DNA of 64,000 nucleotides, taken from contig NZ_JAILWB010000010.1 of the NCBI RefSeq assembly GCF_025699295.1, positions 142,748-206,747 on the forward strand. The letters are read 5' to 3'. Numbering within the stretch: position 1 is the first letter of the stretch; every line of letters begins with the position of its first letter. Source of the stretch: Hydrogenophaga sp. Lineage in GTDB: Bacteria > Pseudomonadota > Gammaproteobacteria > Burkholderiales > Burkholderiaceae_C. Under the pieces are notes generated by a model. The model was not told the DNA's origin, ran no database searches, and saw only the letters and a list, made by a program, of their open reading frames with translations. Below are positions 17,561-27,041 of the stretch, piece by piece. Made by a program: the position numbers and the translations under genes.

Positions 17561-19375
17561 TCACTGCACGGGCGGGGTGCAGGCCAGCACCTCGTCCATG
17601 GTGGTCTGGCCCTCGGCCACGCGCGCCGCGCCACCCAGGCGCAGCGGGCGCATGCCGTCCTGCACGGCCTGCCTGCGCAGCGCATCGAGCACCGGTTCGC
17701 GGCTGACCTTGTCCTTGAAAGCCTCGGTCACCGTGAGCAGTTCGTACAGGCCCATGCGACCGCGAAACCCGGTCATGCGGCAATCGACACAACCCACCGG
17801 CTGGTAGGGCCGGTAGCTGCCGCTGACCTGCCAGGGCCTGACCAGCTCGGTCAGCGTCGCGCGCGAGGCGGCGGCCTCGTCCTTGTCCTGCGGTTTGCGG
17901 CAGGCCGGGCACAGCGTGCGCACCAGGCGCTGCGCCAGCACGCCCAGCACCGTGGCGTTGATCAGATAGGGCGGGATGCCCAGTTCCATCAAACGCATGA
18001 TGGCCGAGGGCGCGTCGTTGGTGTGCAGCGTGGTGAAAACCAGATGCCCGGTGAGCGCGGCCTGCACCGCCATCTCGGCGGTGGCGAGATCGCGCACCTC
18101 GCCGACCATGATGATGTCCGGGTCCTGCCGCATCAGCGAGCGCAGGCCCTGCGCGAAATCGAGGTCCAGGTGCGGCTGCACCTGCGTCTGGTTGAAGGCC
18201 GGCTCGATCATCTCGATCGGGTCCTCCACCGTGCTCACGTTCACCTCCTCGGTGGCCAGGCGCTTGAGCGTGGCGTACAGCGTGGTGGTCTTGCCCGAAC
18301 CGGTGGGGCCGGTCACCAGCACGATGCCATGTGGCTGCTTTGTGAGGCCTTCCCAGCGCTGCGCGTCGTGCGCGGCGAAGCCCAGCGCGCTGAGGTCCTT
18401 CACCGTCGACTCGGGGTCGAAGATGCGCATGACCAGTTTTTCGCCGAAGGCCGTCGGCAGCGTGGACAGGCGCATCTCCACCTCGTCGCCGCGCGCGCCT
18501 CCGACGCCCGGTCGCAGCGTCTTGATGCGCCCGTCCTGCGGCCGGCGGCGTTCGACCACGTCCATGCGGCCCAGCAGCTTGATGCGCGCGGTCATCGCGT
18601 TCATCACGCCGATGGGCATCTGGTAGACCGGGTGCAGCACGCCGTCGATGCGGAAGCGGATCACGCCCTGTTCGCGCCGCGGCTCCAGGTGGATGTCGCT
18701 GGCGCGCTGGTCGAACGCGTACTGCCAGAGCCAGTCCACCACCTGCACCACGCCCTGGTCGTTGGCATCGAGCTGCTTGTTGGCCTTGCCCAGCTCCACC
18801 AGTTGCTCGAAGCTGCCGAAGCCGCCCTGCCCGCCGCTCTTGCTGGCCGCGCGCACCGACTTGGCCAGCGCGAAGAATTCGCCGGTGAAGCTGCTGATGG
18901 CCTGCGGGCTGGCCAGCACCAGGCGCACGGTGCGACGCGTCTGGCGCTCCACCTCGGGCACCCAGTCGCGGATGAAGGGTTCGGCCGTGGCCACCACCAC
19001 CTCGGCCGGGCTCACCAGCACCGGCAGCACCTTGTGGCGCTCGGCGTAGGCCGCGCTCATCACGTCGGCCACCTTGCCCACGTCGACCTTGAGCGGGTCG
19101 ATGCGCATGTACTCCAGGCCACTGCGCTGGGCCAGCCACTGCGTGAGCGCTTCGACGTCGAGCAGGTGCTGGTCGGCCGCGCGCGACATGCCCACCACCG
19201 AGAGGCGCTGCAGCGGGTGCTGCGCGCTGTGCGCGGACGCGCAGCGCGCGGTGGTGCGCTCGGCCTCCTCGGGCGAGATCACGCCGTCCTCGCGCAACCA
19301 GCCCACCAGCGTGCGCCAGTCCAGCGGGCCCTCGACGTGCATGGCGGCGGGTTTCTGCGGGGTGGAGGTCTTCAT
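17561..19375 (-). CDS. GspE/PilB-type secretion ATPase
   Basis: 604 residues, hexameric AAA-type ATPase of type II secretion / type IV pilus systems. An N-terminal MshEN-like domain (about 60-170) precedes the N2 domain (ASDIHLEPR near 226-233). Walker A is GPTGSGKTT (356-364), the Asp box STVEDPIE (381-388), Walker B near DPDIIMVGEVRD, and the His box LTGHLVFTTLHTND. The tetra-cysteine zinc site is present (LCPACRK and GCVDCRM). The last 100 residues follow GspE more than PilB. No other secretion or pilus gene lies within 20 kb on either side, so this is an orphan copy whose partners must be elsewhere. Confidence 0.92.
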   Translation of the reverse strand: MKTSTPQKPAAMHVEGPLDWRTLVGWLREDGVISPEEAERTTARCASAHSAQHPLQRLSVVGMSRAADQHLLDVEALTQWLAQRSGLEYMRIDPLKVDVGKVADVMSAAYAERHKVLPVLVSPAEVVVATAEPFIRDWVPEVERQTRRTVRLVLASPQAISSFTGEFFALAKSVRAASKSGGQGGFGSFEQLVELGKANKQLDANDQGVVQVVDWLWQYAFDQRASDIHLEPRREQGVIRFRIDGVLHPVYQMPIGVMNAMTARIKLLGRMDVVERRRPQDGRIKTLRPGVGGARGDEVEMRLSTLPTAFGEKLVMRIFDPESTVKDLSALGFAAHDAQRWEGLTKQPHGIVLVTGPTGSGKTTTLYATLKRLATEEVNVSTVEDPIEMIEPAFNQTQVQPHLDLDFAQGLRSLMRQDPDIIMVGEVRDLATAEMAVQAALTGHLVFTTLHTNDAPSAIMRLMELGIPPYLINATVLGVLAQRLVRTLCPACRKPQDKDEAAASRATLTELVRPWQVSGSYRPYQPVGCVDCRMTGFRGRMGLYELLTVTEAFKDKVSREPVLDALRRQAVQDGMRPLRLGGAARVAEGQTTMDEVLACTPPVQ

Positions 19376-19382
19376 GCGGCGA

Positions 19383-20165
19383 TCAGGATACCGCCTTGAA
19401 CAGGCGCAACCACTTCTCGGCGGGTAAACCCCAGCGCGCCTGCACCGTTTCGGCGCGCGACAGCAGGGCCATGCGCGTCACGCGCTCGGCAGTGCGTTGG
19501 GCCAGCACCACGGTGTTGCCTTCACGCGTCGGCTTGAAAGCCCAGACGGCGTCGGTGCCGAAGGCGGCGCAGATGCTTTGCAGCGAACGGTCGTAGCTGG
19601 CGTCGCGGCCGAACAGGTTGACGGTCAGGCAGCCGTCGTCGGTGAGGGCGTTGCGGCAGTCGGCATAGAAGTCGGGGCTGTCGAGCACGGGCGCAGCAGC
19701 CTCGTGGTCGTACAGATCGACCTGCAGCGCGTCGTAGGCGCCCGCATGCCCGGCGCGGCGGATTTCCTCGCCTGCGTCGGCCAGCAGCACGCGCAGGCGC
19801 GGCCCGTCCGGCGGCAGCTTGAACCACTGGCGGCACACCGCGAGCACCTGCGGGTTGATCTCGATCGCAGTGGTGTCCATGCGCAGCTTCTTGAAACAGA
19901 ACTTGGTGAGCGCGGCCGAGCCCAGGCCGAGCTGCAGGGCGCGGCGCTTGCCGACCGAATCGGGATCGACGAACAGCAGCCAGGCCATCATGCGCTGCAC
20001 GTAGTCGAGCTCGATGTCGAACGGTGCATCCAGCAGCATCGAGCCCTGGATCCACTCGGTTCCCAGGTGCAGGAAGCGCACCTCGCTGTCCTCGGAGATG
20101 GTCACTTCGGGAAGGGTCTGCACCGCGCGGCGTTGCCGGGCGGCGGCATTGGCACCGGCCTTCAT
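19383..20165 (-). CDS. Spermidine-synthase-like methyltransferase-fold protein
   Basis: 260 residues. It has the spermidine-synthase / Rossmann fold: ALQLGLGSAALTKFCFKKL (glycine-rich loop), TTAIEINPQVLAVCRQWF (acidic residue for the nucleoside), and a YDALQVDLYDHEAAAPV active-site strand. The Asp pair of true polyamine synthases is not clearly conserved (VDLYD takes the place of the DxxD loop), so it may be a member of the large SpeE-like group without aminopropyl transfer. Eight bases upstream of the GspE-like gene, probably co-transcribed. The start is uncertain, because the in-frame region extends to 20342 without a good ribosome site. The 195 bases from 20166 to 20360 contain an A/T-rich stretch near 20247 that could be its promoter. 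Confidence 0.75.
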   Translation of the reverse strand: MKAGANAAARQRRAVQTLPEVTISEDSEVRFLHLGTEWIQGSMLLDAPFDIELDYVQRMMAWLLFVDPDSVGKRRALQLGLGSAALTKFCFKKLRMDTTAIEINPQVLAVCRQWFKLPPDGPRLRVLLADAGEEIRRAGHAGAYDALQVDLYDHEAAAPVLDSPDFYADCRNALTDDGCLTVNLFGRDASYDRSLQSICAAFGTDAVWAFKPTREGNTVVLAQRTAERVTRMALLSRAETVQARWGLPAEKWLRLFKAVS

Positions 20166-20360
20166 GCGCTCGCCACCGCGACGGCTTGCTGCCTGCCAGG
20201 CCCCCACGGGGCCGGGAAGGAAGACGGCAGCCTCTTGCAACGGGCAATATAAAGGGAAGGCATCGGATGCGGCATGCGAGGGGGGCGTGTTGGGGCAGGC
20301 CATTATCAACACACCGGGGCCTCTGCGTCCGCGCCATGGCAAGGGCCGGACCCGGCAGTG

Positions 20361-20855
20361 TCAGGCCACGCCATGTCGGCGCAACACCTCGGCCCAGGCC
20401 GACAGCTTGCGATCGAAACGCCAGCTCGCGTTCGCGGGACTCGTGGACGGCAGCTTGTAGACCGGCACGCCCAGCTTCTCGGTGTGCCGCGCGTGCCGAA
20501 AGCTCTCGCCGCCGTTGTGCGCGATCGCGCCCAGTTTCGGACAGTGCCAGCGCACCACCGAAAAATCATTGAGCTCGGCGTTCTGGATGTCCACGTCCAG
20601 ACTGCCTTCGCGCTCGCAGGCCCCATACACATCCCACACGCCCAACCCGTGGGTCTGCAGGGCCTCCACCCGCTCGGGGTAGCTCATCGACGGCAAGGGA
20701 AGCGCCCACAGGGCGCCGAGGATCTTCCAGAAATGGTTCTGCGGGTGGCCGTAGTACTGCTGCGCGCGCAACGAGGCCGCCCCCGGGAAACTGCCCAGCA
20801 CCAGCACCCGCGTGTCCGCACTCAGCACCGGCGCGAGGCCTTGCAGGCGGCTCAC
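20361..20855 (-). CDS. DNA-deoxyinosine (hypoxanthine) glycosylase, UDG superfamily
   Basis: 164 residues. The N-terminal LVLGSFPGAASLRAQQYYGHPQNHFW carries the family-6-like uracil/hypoxanthine DNA-glycosylase motif, and YKLPSTSPANASW near residue 140 is the C-terminal minor-groove/His-loop equivalent. It would remove hypoxanthine, formed by adenine deamination, from DNA in base-excision repair. The gene start overlaps the stop of the upstream TatD-like gene by 4 bases (ATGA), so the two are translationally coupled. Confidence 0.85.
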   Translation of the reverse strand: MSRLQGLAPVLSADTRVLVLGSFPGAASLRAQQYYGHPQNHFWKILGALWALPLPSMSYPERVEALQTHGLGVWDVYGACEREGSLDVDIQNAELNDFSVVRWHCPKLGAIAHNGGESFRHARHTEKLGVPVYKLPSTSPANASWRFDRKLSAWAEVLRRHGVA

Positions 20856-21697
20856 GGCGCGAGCTCCAGGGCCGCCAGCCGGGGCAGTGCCTGCAGGGCA
20901 TTGGCGGTCGTGGCGGCCTGCAGTTCAGCAACCGCCATGCCGCGCAGCGCCGCCACCACCGCACCAATGCGCGGCAGCTCGGCCGGGCTGTTGACGCCTT
21001 GCGCCCGACCCGCCGCGCGCTCGGCCGCCGTCACATAAAGCCACTGCGGCGGGATGTCGGGCGCGTCGGTCTCCAGCACCAGCGCCGACATCGGCAGCTC
21101 GGCCGCGAGCCTGCGCAACTGCCGCGCAGGCTCGAAGGTGCAGGCTCCACCGAAGCCCAGCTTGAAGCCCATGTCAACAAAGGCCTGCGCCTGCTGTTCG
21201 CTGCCATTGAAGGCGTGCGCAATACCTGAGCCGGTGGGCAGCTCGCGCAGGTGCTTGAGCAACTGGTCGGCACTGCGCCGCACATGCACGATCACGGGCA
21301 GGCCATGCTGGCGCGCCAGACGCAACTGCGCGCGGTAGAAGAAGGCCTGGCGCTCGCGTATCGCGGTCGTGCACAGCGCGGGCACGAAAAAATCCAGCCC
21401 GATCTCACCCACGGCCACCAGGCGCGGGTCGTCGCGGTGGGCGGTGAGCGCGGCGTCCAGCGCGGCCAGGTCGTCGTCCTGCGCGTTCGGCACGCACAGC
21501 GGGTGGATGCCCAGCGCGTAGGCGTCGCCGGTGCGGTGCGCAAGGGCACGCACGGTGTCGAAGTTGGACCGCTCCACCGCCGGGATCACGCACAGGCCCA
21601 CGCCCGCCGCGGCCGCGCGCTCGCGCAGCGTGAACGTGAGCGCGTGATCGGCACCGAACTCGGGTGCGTCCAGATGGCAGTGTGTGTCGATCCACAT
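20852..21697 (-). CDS. TatD-family metal-dependent hydrolase
   Basis: 281 residues, TIM-barrel amidohydrolase-like DNase family. The start MWIDTHCHLDAPEF holds the HxH metal ligands, VGEIGLDFF the Glu, PVIVHVRRS the His, AHAFNGS the next His, and LVLETDAPDIPP the final Asp, so all five metal ligands are present. TatD proteins are 3'-5' exonucleases linked to DNA repair and quality control. Coupled by a 4-base overlap to the hypoxanthine-DNA glycosylase gene, which supports a repair role. An ATG 18 bases upstream is possible but gives a non-family N-terminus. Confidence 0.88.
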   Translation of the reverse strand: MWIDTHCHLDAPEFGADHALTFTLRERAAAAGVGLCVIPAVERSNFDTVRALAHRTGDAYALGIHPLCVPNAQDDDLAALDAALTAHRDDPRLVAVGEIGLDFFVPALCTTAIRERQAFFYRAQLRLARQHGLPVIVHVRRSADQLLKHLRELPTGSGIAHAFNGSEQQAQAFVDMGFKLGFGGACTFEPARQLRRLAAELPMSALVLETDAPDIPPQWLYVTAAERAAGRAQGVNSPAELPRIGAVVAALRGMAVAELQAATTANALQALPRLAALELAP

Positions 21698-21769
21698 GGC
21701 GGTATAACGGCACATTGTGCCGACAAGCGCAACCCCGCTCCCACCGGTCCCAACCCGAAGGATTCCACC

Positions 21770-22210
21770 ATGGCATCGAAGCCTTCCTCGTCCAGCGCCT
21801 GCCTTCGCTGGCTCGCCGCCCCCGCGCTGATGGCGCTCACCGCCTGTGCCATGCCGGGTGCTCCCGCCCCCGCGCCGCTGGTGGGCAGCGAATGGCGGCT
21901 TGAAGAGCTGGGCGGGCGCGGCGTGCTCGACCACGTGCAGGCCACGCTGGCCTTTCCCGAGGCCGGGCGCGTGGCGGGCAACGGCTCGTGCAACCGCTTC
22001 TTCGGAACCTACACGCTGATGCAGGACCGCATCTCGCTGGGCCAGATGGGCGGCACGCGCATGGCCTGCGCCGAGGCCGTGAGCGAGCAGGAAGCGCGCT
22101 ACATGGCGGCGCTGCAGAAGGCGCAGCGCCTGGAGGTGCAGGGCAAGACGATGCTCATGCACGTGCAGGACCAGGACAAGCCGCTGCGCTTCACGCGAAC
22201 AAAACCCTGA
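21770..22210 (+). CDS. META-domain (HslJ-like) lipoprotein
   Basis: 146 residues. Signal sequence with lipobox LTAC (Cys near 26), then a META/HslJ domain starting LVGSEWRLEELGGRGVL and containing AGNGSCNRFFGTY and MGGTRMACAE, the two conserved blocks of the family. Related proteins are heat-shock or antibiotic-tolerance linked and usually sit in the envelope; the precise role is unknown. Divergent from the TatD-like gene and convergent with lolD. Confidence 0.86.
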   Translation: MASKPSSSSACLRWLAAPALMALTACAMPGAPAPAPLVGSEWRLEELGGRGVLDHVQATLAFPEAGRVAGNGSCNRFFGTYTLMQDRISLGQMGGTRMACAEAVSEQEARYMAALQKAQRLEVQGKTMLMHVQDQDKPLRFTRTKP

Positions 22211-22243
22211 TCCGCCCTGGGAGCGGCCCGGCGGCGGATCGCC

Positions 22244-22990
22244 TCAGGTCAGCACGCCCGTCGTCAGCCGCAGCACGCGGCCGCAGCGCGCGGCCAGTGC
22301 CTCGTCGTGCGTGACGACGACGAAGGCCGTCCCTTGGTCGCGCGCGAGTTCCAGCATGAGCTGGAACACGCCTTCGGCGGTGCTGCGGTCCAGATTGCCG
22401 GTGGGTTCGTCGGCCAGCACGCAGGCCGGCTGCGTGACCAGCGCGCGCGCGATCGCCACACGCTGGCGCTCGCCGCCCGAGAGCTCGGCCGGCCGGTGGT
22501 GCAGGCGCTCACCGAGGCCGACGCGCCCCAGCATCCGCTCGGCCCCCACCGCCGCTTCGGCGCGCGGCAGGCGGCGGATCCACAGCGGCATGGCCACGTT
22601 GTCGCGCGCGCTGAATTCAGGAAGCAGGTGGTGGAACTGGTAGACAAAACCGAGGTGCCGGTTGCGCAGCCCGCCCTGCTGCGTGGCGCTCAGGCCCGAC
22701 ATGGATTGCCCCATGAGCTGCACGCTGCCGCTGGTGGGGGCGTCCAGCCCGCCGAGCAGGTGCAGCAGCGTGCTCTTGCCAGAGCCCGAAGCGCCGACGA
22801 CGGCCACGGTCTCGCCCGCGCGCACAGTCAGATTCACGCCGGTGAGCACGGTGACGTCAAGCCGGCCTTCGTGGAAACGTTTGGTGAGGCCGGTGGCGCT
22901 CAACACCACGTCCGTTCGGGCTGAGCCTGTCGAAGCCCTTGTGAGCCCTTCGACAGGCTCAGGGCGAACGGGATTCTGGATTTCACTCAT
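22244..22990 (-). CDS. lolD: Lipoprotein-releasing ABC transporter ATPase LolD
   Basis: 248 residues, ATPase that drives lipoprotein extraction from the inner membrane for passage to LolA. Walker [10 protein letters not shown], signature [15 protein letters not shown], Walker [12 protein letters not shown] and His switch VVTHDE are all intact. The ATG overlaps the end of lolC by 8 bases, so the start is firm. Residues about 7-26 ([10 protein letters not shown]...STGSART) are encoded by a REP-like palindrome, making the protein longer than the usual ~230. The family-like part starts at about residue 28 ([12 protein letters not shown]), where GTG codons could serve as a second start. Confidence 0.94.
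   Translation of the reverse strand: MSEIQNPVRPEPVEGLTRASTGSARTDVVLSATGLTKRFHEGRLDVTVLTGVNLTVRAGETVAVVGASGSGKSTLLHLLGGLDAPTSGSVQLMGQSMSGLSATQQGGLRNRHLGFVYQFHHLLPEFSARDNVAMPLWIRRLPRAEAAVGAERMLGRVGLGERLHHRPAELSGGERQRVAIARALVTQPACVLADEPTGNLDRSTAEGVFQLMLELARDQGTAFVVVTHDEALAARCGRVLRLTTGVLT
22913..22972. repeat. REP-like palindrome inside lolD coding sequence
   Basis: Left arm 22913-22936 and right arm 22949-22972 (CTTCGACAGGCTCAGGGCG and flanks) are complementary at 22 of 24 positions, with a 12-base loop. Same unit as the repeat at 4851-4926. It lies in frame within the 5' end of lolD and is translated. Confidence 0.9.
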
Positions 22991-24239
22991 AGCGCAAAGC
23001 CTCAGCGGGGTTCACGCGGCTGGCGCGCCAGCTCGGGTAGATCGTGGCCAGGAATGCCAGCACCAGCGAGATCACGGCCACCGGCACGATGTCGGTCTGC
23101 TGCGGGTCGCTGGGCATGCGGCTGATGAGGTAGATGTCCTGCGGCAGGAAGCTCGCGCCCAGCAGGCGTTCGAGCGCGGGCACCAGGGTGTCGATGTTGA
23201 AGGCCACGCCCAAACCGAGCAGCAATCCCGCGCCGGTGCCGATGATGCCCACCATCGCGCCCTGCACCATGAAGACACCCATGATGCTCTGCGGGCTGGC
23301 ACCCAGGGTGCGCAGGATGGCGATGTCGGCACGCTTGTCGGTCACCGTCATCACGAGCGTGGAGACGAGGTTGAAAGCGGCCACCGCCACGATCAGCGTG
23401 AGGATGATGAACATCATGCGTTTCTCGAGCTGCACCGCCGCGAACCAGGTGCGGTTCTGGCGCGTCCAGTCGCGCACCAGCAGGCCGGGGTCGAGATCAC
23501 TGGCGATCGACACCGCCACCTCGCGAGCCTGATGCAGGTCCCGGATCTTCACGCGCACGCCGGTGGGGCCTTCCACACGGAAGATGCGCGCGGCGTCATC
23601 CGCATGCAGCAAGGCCAGCGCCGAGTCGTATTCGAAGTGGCCGGAGTTGAAGGTGCCCACCACCGTCATCTGGCGGATGCGCGGCACCACGCCGGCCGGC
23701 GTGACCTGGCCGCTGGGTGCGATCAGCGTGACGCTGTCGCCCGCGATCACGCCCAGGCTGCGCGCAAGGTCGCCGCCCAGGATGACGCCGAACTCGCCCG
23801 GCACCAGGCGCGGCAGCAGGGTGTCGGCCAGCTCGGCCGCGAGATCCGTGACCTTGGGCTCCTGTGCAGGATCGATGCCACGCACCAGCGCGCCCTTCAT
23901 GTCCTCGCCGCGCGCGATCAGCGCCTGCGCCCCTACGAAAGGCGCGGCGCCCACCACTTCCGGGTGGCGTTCGATGCGCGCCAGCGTGTCCGCCAGGTTG
24001 GGGATCGCCTGCCCGTTCGGCTCGAACACCTCGATGTGCGAGAGCACGCCCAGCATGCGGTCGCGCACTTCCTTCTGGAAGCCGTTCATGACCGAGAGCA
24101 CGATGATGAGCGCGGCCACGCCGAGCGCGATGCCCAGCATGGACACGCCCGAGATGAAGGAGATGAAACCGTTGCGCCGGGTGGCGCGGCCGGCGCGCGT
24201 GTAGCGCCAGCCGAGGATGAGTTCGTAGGGGGTTTGCAT
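22983..24239 (-). CDS. lolC: Lipoprotein-releasing ABC transporter permease LolC/LolE
   Basis: 418 residues, inner-membrane permease with four membrane segments: one at residues ~22-45 ([21 protein letters not shown]) and three in the C-terminal third ([54 protein letters not shown]). The ~230-residue periplasmic domain lies between the first and second. The opening [12 protein letters not shown] and ending NPAEALRYE are hallmarks of LolC/E. Only one permease gene is present, as in many beta-proteobacteria where a single protein probably forms a homodimer. It is first in the lolC-lolD operon, divergent from the 24318 gene. Confidence 0.94.
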   Translation of the reverse strand: MQTPYELILGWRYTRAGRATRRNGFISFISGVSMLGIALGVAALIIVLSVMNGFQKEVRDRMLGVLSHIEVFEPNGQAIPNLADTLARIERHPEVVGAAPFVGAQALIARGEDMKGALVRGIDPAQEPKVTDLAAELADTLLPRLVPGEFGVILGGDLARSLGVIAGDSVTLIAPSGQVTPAGVVPRIRQMTVVGTFNSGHFEYDSALALLHADDAARIFRVEGPTGVRVKIRDLHQAREVAVSIASDLDPGLLVRDWTRQNRTWFAAVQLEKRMMFIILTLIVAVAAFNLVSTLVMTVTDKRADIAILRTLGASPQSIMGVFMVQGAMVGIIGTGAGLLLGLGVAFNIDTLVPALERLLGASFLPQDIYLISRMPSDPQQTDIVPVAVISLVLAFLATIYPSWRASRVNPAEALRYE

Positions 24240-24317
24240 GGGTTCGTGTCCGAAGGGCATTGTGGCATCCCCGACAATCGCGTCATGCCCGCTTCCCACC
24301 CGGTCTCCGAGCCGCCC

Positions 24318-25283
24318 ATGCACCTGCTGGTTCCCTTTGCCAGCGCCAGCGACCCCGCCTGCCGCGCGGCACTGCCCGGCCTGCAACTGCCCCGGCTCAC
24401 CACATTGCTGGCCGCACTGGTGCCCGTCTACACCGACGAGGGCGATGACCACAGCCTGAGCCCGCCGCACGAGCGCGCACTGGCGCAAGCCATCGGACTG
24501 GTGCGTGCCGATGGCTGCCCGTTCGGCGATGGCCTGATTCCCTGGGCCGCCCTGGAAGACGTGCAACCCGACACGCCACAGGCCTGGTTCACACCCTGTC
24601 ATTTCCAGGTCGGCATGGAGCAGGTGACGCTGCTGCCGGCCGATCAACTCGAACTCGGCGATGAACACGCCCGCGCGCTGTTCGACGCCCTGGCCCCGTA
24701 CTGCACCGAAGACGGCATCACCCTCACCTACGTGAGCGCCAGCCGCTGGCATGCGCGGGGTGAACCGCTGCGCGGCATCGCCTGCGCCAGCCTGGACCGC
24801 GTGGCTGGCCGTTCGGTGGAGGCCTGGATGGCCGGCAGCTCGGCGAACCCCGCCGGCGGCCAGTTGCTCAAGCGCCTGCAGAGCGAGGCCCAGATGCTGT
24901 TCTACACACACGCCGCGCACGATGCACGCGAGGCCGCGCGTCAGCACGCGGTCAACGGGTTCTGGGTCAGCGGCGCCGGCGCGCTGGACCATCCCCTCAC
25001 GCGGCAGCCTCGCCCCACCCAGCCCGACGGCCTGCGCCGCGCCGCGCTGCAGGCCGACTGGAACGCCTGGCAACAGGCCTGGGCCGAACTCGACGCGGGC
25101 GAGATCGCGCAATGGCTGGCGCGCGCACGGCGTGGCGAGCCGGTCACGCTCACCCTGTGTGGCGAACGCACGGCCCGGCGCTGGACGAACGCCGCCCCCC
25201 CGAGCGCAGGCGCGCGCATCGGCCGCCAGTTCAAGAAGCTGCTGGGCACGCCCCCGGCCTGGAAGACCCTGGAAACCCTATGA
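24318..25283 (+). CDS. Conserved protein upstream of recJ (COG4255-like), function unknown
   Basis: About 321 residues starting MHLLVPFASA; an in-frame ATG at 24285 would add 11 residues and neither has a clear ribosome site. Homologues beside recJ in beta-proteobacteria are sometimes labelled phosphoglycerate mutase, but I see no phosphoglycerate mutase motif. Visible features: PCHFQVGMEQVTLLPADQL, a SASRWHARGEPLRGIACAS block, a WMAGSSANPAGGQLLKRLQSEAQMLFY helix and a basic C-terminus (GRQFKKLLG). No signal peptide or membrane segment. Its stop overlaps the recJ start (ATGA), so the two are translationally coupled and may be functionally linked. Confidence 0.8.
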   Translation: MHLLVPFASASDPACRAALPGLQLPRLTTLLAALVPVYTDEGDDHSLSPPHERALAQAIGLVRADGCPFGDGLIPWAALEDVQPDTPQAWFTPCHFQVGMEQVTLLPADQLELGDEHARALFDALAPYCTEDGITLTYVSASRWHARGEPLRGIACASLDRVAGRSVEAWMAGSSANPAGGQLLKRLQSEAQMLFYTHAAHDAREAARQHAVNGFWVSGAGALDHPLTRQPRPTQPDGLRRAALQADWNAWQQAWAELDAGEIAQWLARARRGEPVTLTLCGERTARRWTNAAPPSAGARIGRQFKKLLGTPPAWKTLETL

Positions 25284-27016
25284 AGATCATCACCCGTGAC
25301 GTTCCCCCGCGCGCCGCCTGGGCGCTCGAACAGGGCGGCCTGCACCCCTTGCTGGCGCGCCTGTTCGCCGCGCGCGGCATCACCAGCACCGACGAGCTCG
25401 ACGACGCGCTGGCGCGCCTGCTTCCCCCCAGCTCGATGCTCGGCGCGCAGGACGCGGCGCATGCGCTGGCCGACGCCATGGCCGCGCGGAAAAACATCTG
25501 CATCGTGGCCGACTACGACTGCGACGGCGCCACCGCCTGCGCGGTCGGCCTGCGCGGCCTGCGCCTGCTGGGCGCGCCACTGGGTTTCGACCGCGTGAAC
25601 TATCTCGTGCCCGACCGCGTCACCGACGGCTACGGCCTCACGCCCGCCATCGCGAAGCGCGTGAAGGCGCAAGGCGCCGACGTGCTGGTGACGGTGGACA
25701 ACGGCATCGCCAGCGTGGATGGCGTGCGCGCCGCGCGCGAACTCGGCCTGCAGGTGATCGTGACCGACCACCACCTACCGGCACTGAAGGATGGCGAGGT
25801 CGCACTGCCGCAGGACTGCATCATCGTCAACCCCAACCAGCCCGGCTGCCCGTTCGAAAGCAAGTCCATCGCCGGTGTGGGCGTGATGTTCTATGTGCTG
25901 CTGGCGCTGCGCGCCGAGCTGCGCGAGCGCGGTGTGTTCACGGCGCAGGAACAACCGCGCATCGACGCGCTGCTGCCGCTGGTGGCGCTCGGCACGGTCG
26001 CCGACGTGGTGAGGCTGGACGCCAACAACCGCCGGCTCGTGGCCCAGGGGCTCAAGCGCGTGCGCGCGGGCGCCATGCCACCGGGCATGACGGCGCTGTT
26101 CAACGCCGCCGCGCGCAAGCCCGCGGCGGCCACCGGTTTCGACTTCGGCTTCGCGCTCGGCCCGCGCCTGAACGCGGCCGGGCGCCTGGCCGACATGACG
26201 CTGGGCATCGAATGCCTGACCACCGACGACGCGCTGCGCGCCGACGAACTCGCGCGCACGCTCGACGGCATCAACCGCGAGCGCAAGGCCATCGAGGGCG
26301 ACATGCGCGAGCAGGCGCTGCTGATGGCCGAGGAGATGTTCGACGAATCCGAGGAACCACCGCCCGCGCTGGTGGTGTTCGACCCCGACTTTCACGAAGG
26401 CGTGGTCGGCATCGTGGCCTCGCGCCTGAAGGACAAGTTGCACCGCCCCACCTTCGTCTTCGCCGCCAGTGGCGCCGAAGGCAAGGAGCACGAGCTCAAG
26501 GGTTCGGGCCGCTCGATCGCCGGCTTCCACCTGCGCGACGCGCTCGATCTGGTGGCCAAGCGCCATCCGGGCGTGCTGCTGCGCTTCGGTGGCCACGCGA
26601 TGGCCGCGGGCTGCACCATCGACGAAGAACACCTCGACACGTTCGAGGCCGCCCTGCAGCAGGTGGCGCACGAATGGCTGGACGCCGCCACGCTGCAGCG
26701 ACGCATGGAGGCCGACGGCCCGCTGGACCCGAAGTACCGCCGTCCGGACCTGGTGGACACGCTGCACCAGGAGGTGTGGGGCCAGGGTTTTGCGCCGCCG
26801 GTGTTCAGCGAGGAGGTGCAGGTGGTGTCGCAGCGGCTGGTAGGCGAGAAGCATCTGGCGCTGAAACTCAAGCACCAGGGCGAGCCGGTCGACGGCATCT
26901 GGTTCGGCCATACCGAGCCTTTGCCCGAGCGTGTGACGATTGCGTTTCGCCTCGACGCGGACGAATGGCAAGGGCAGCGGCGGGTGCGGTTTCTGGTGGA
27001 GGCGGCGGAGGTCTGA
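25280..27016 (+). CDS. recJ: Single-stranded-DNA 5'-3' exonuclease RecJ
   Basis: 578 residues. The DHH-superfamily motifs are all visible: CIVADYDCDGATACAVG (motif I, near 75-90), VTVDNGIAS, IVTDHHLPA (the DHH), and LGPRLNAAGRL; the DHHA1 part has GSGRSIAGFHLRDAL and FGGHAMAAGC. Mn/Mg-dependent degradation of single-stranded DNA in the RecF pathway and mismatch repair. The start is fixed by the 4-base overlap with the upstream gene. The length matches the family. The 3' end is followed by two palindromic elements and the convergent LytTR gene. Confidence 0.96.
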   Translation: MKIITRDVPPRAAWALEQGGLHPLLARLFAARGITSTDELDDALARLLPPSSMLGAQDAAHALADAMAARKNICIVADYDCDGATACAVGLRGLRLLGAPLGFDRVNYLVPDRVTDGYGLTPAIAKRVKAQGADVLVTVDNGIASVDGVRAARELGLQVIVTDHHLPALKDGEVALPQDCIIVNPNQPGCPFESKSIAGVGVMFYVLLALRAELRERGVFTAQEQPRIDALLPLVALGTVADVVRLDANNRRLVAQGLKRVRAGAMPPGMTALFNAAARKPAAATGFDFGFALGPRLNAAGRLADMTLGIECLTTDDALRADELARTLDGINRERKAIEGDMREQALLMAEEMFDESEEPPPALVVFDPDFHEGVVGIVASRLKDKLHRPTFVFAASGAEGKEHELKGSGRSIAGFHLRDALDLVAKRHPGVLLRFGGHAMAAGCTIDEEHLDTFEAALQQVAHEWLDAATLQRRMEADGPLDPKYRRPDLVDTLHQEVWGQGFAPPVFSEEVQVVSQRLVGEKHLALKLKHQGEPVDGIWFGHTEPLPERVTIAFRLDADEWQGQRRVRFLVEAAEV

Positions 27017-27041
27017 GGGATTTCGTTCGAAGACCTCGCTG

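Noticed and set aside
15253..17706. 817-residue plus-strand frame, Gln/His/Arg rich
   Set aside because: Lies opposite tctA/tctB and a DMT gene; resembles a low-complexity protein but is only the antisense of membrane-helix codons.
22209..22240. GATCCGCC / GGCGGATC inverted repeat after the META gene
   Set aside because: Only 8 base pairs with a 16-base loop and no T-run; too weak to call a terminator.
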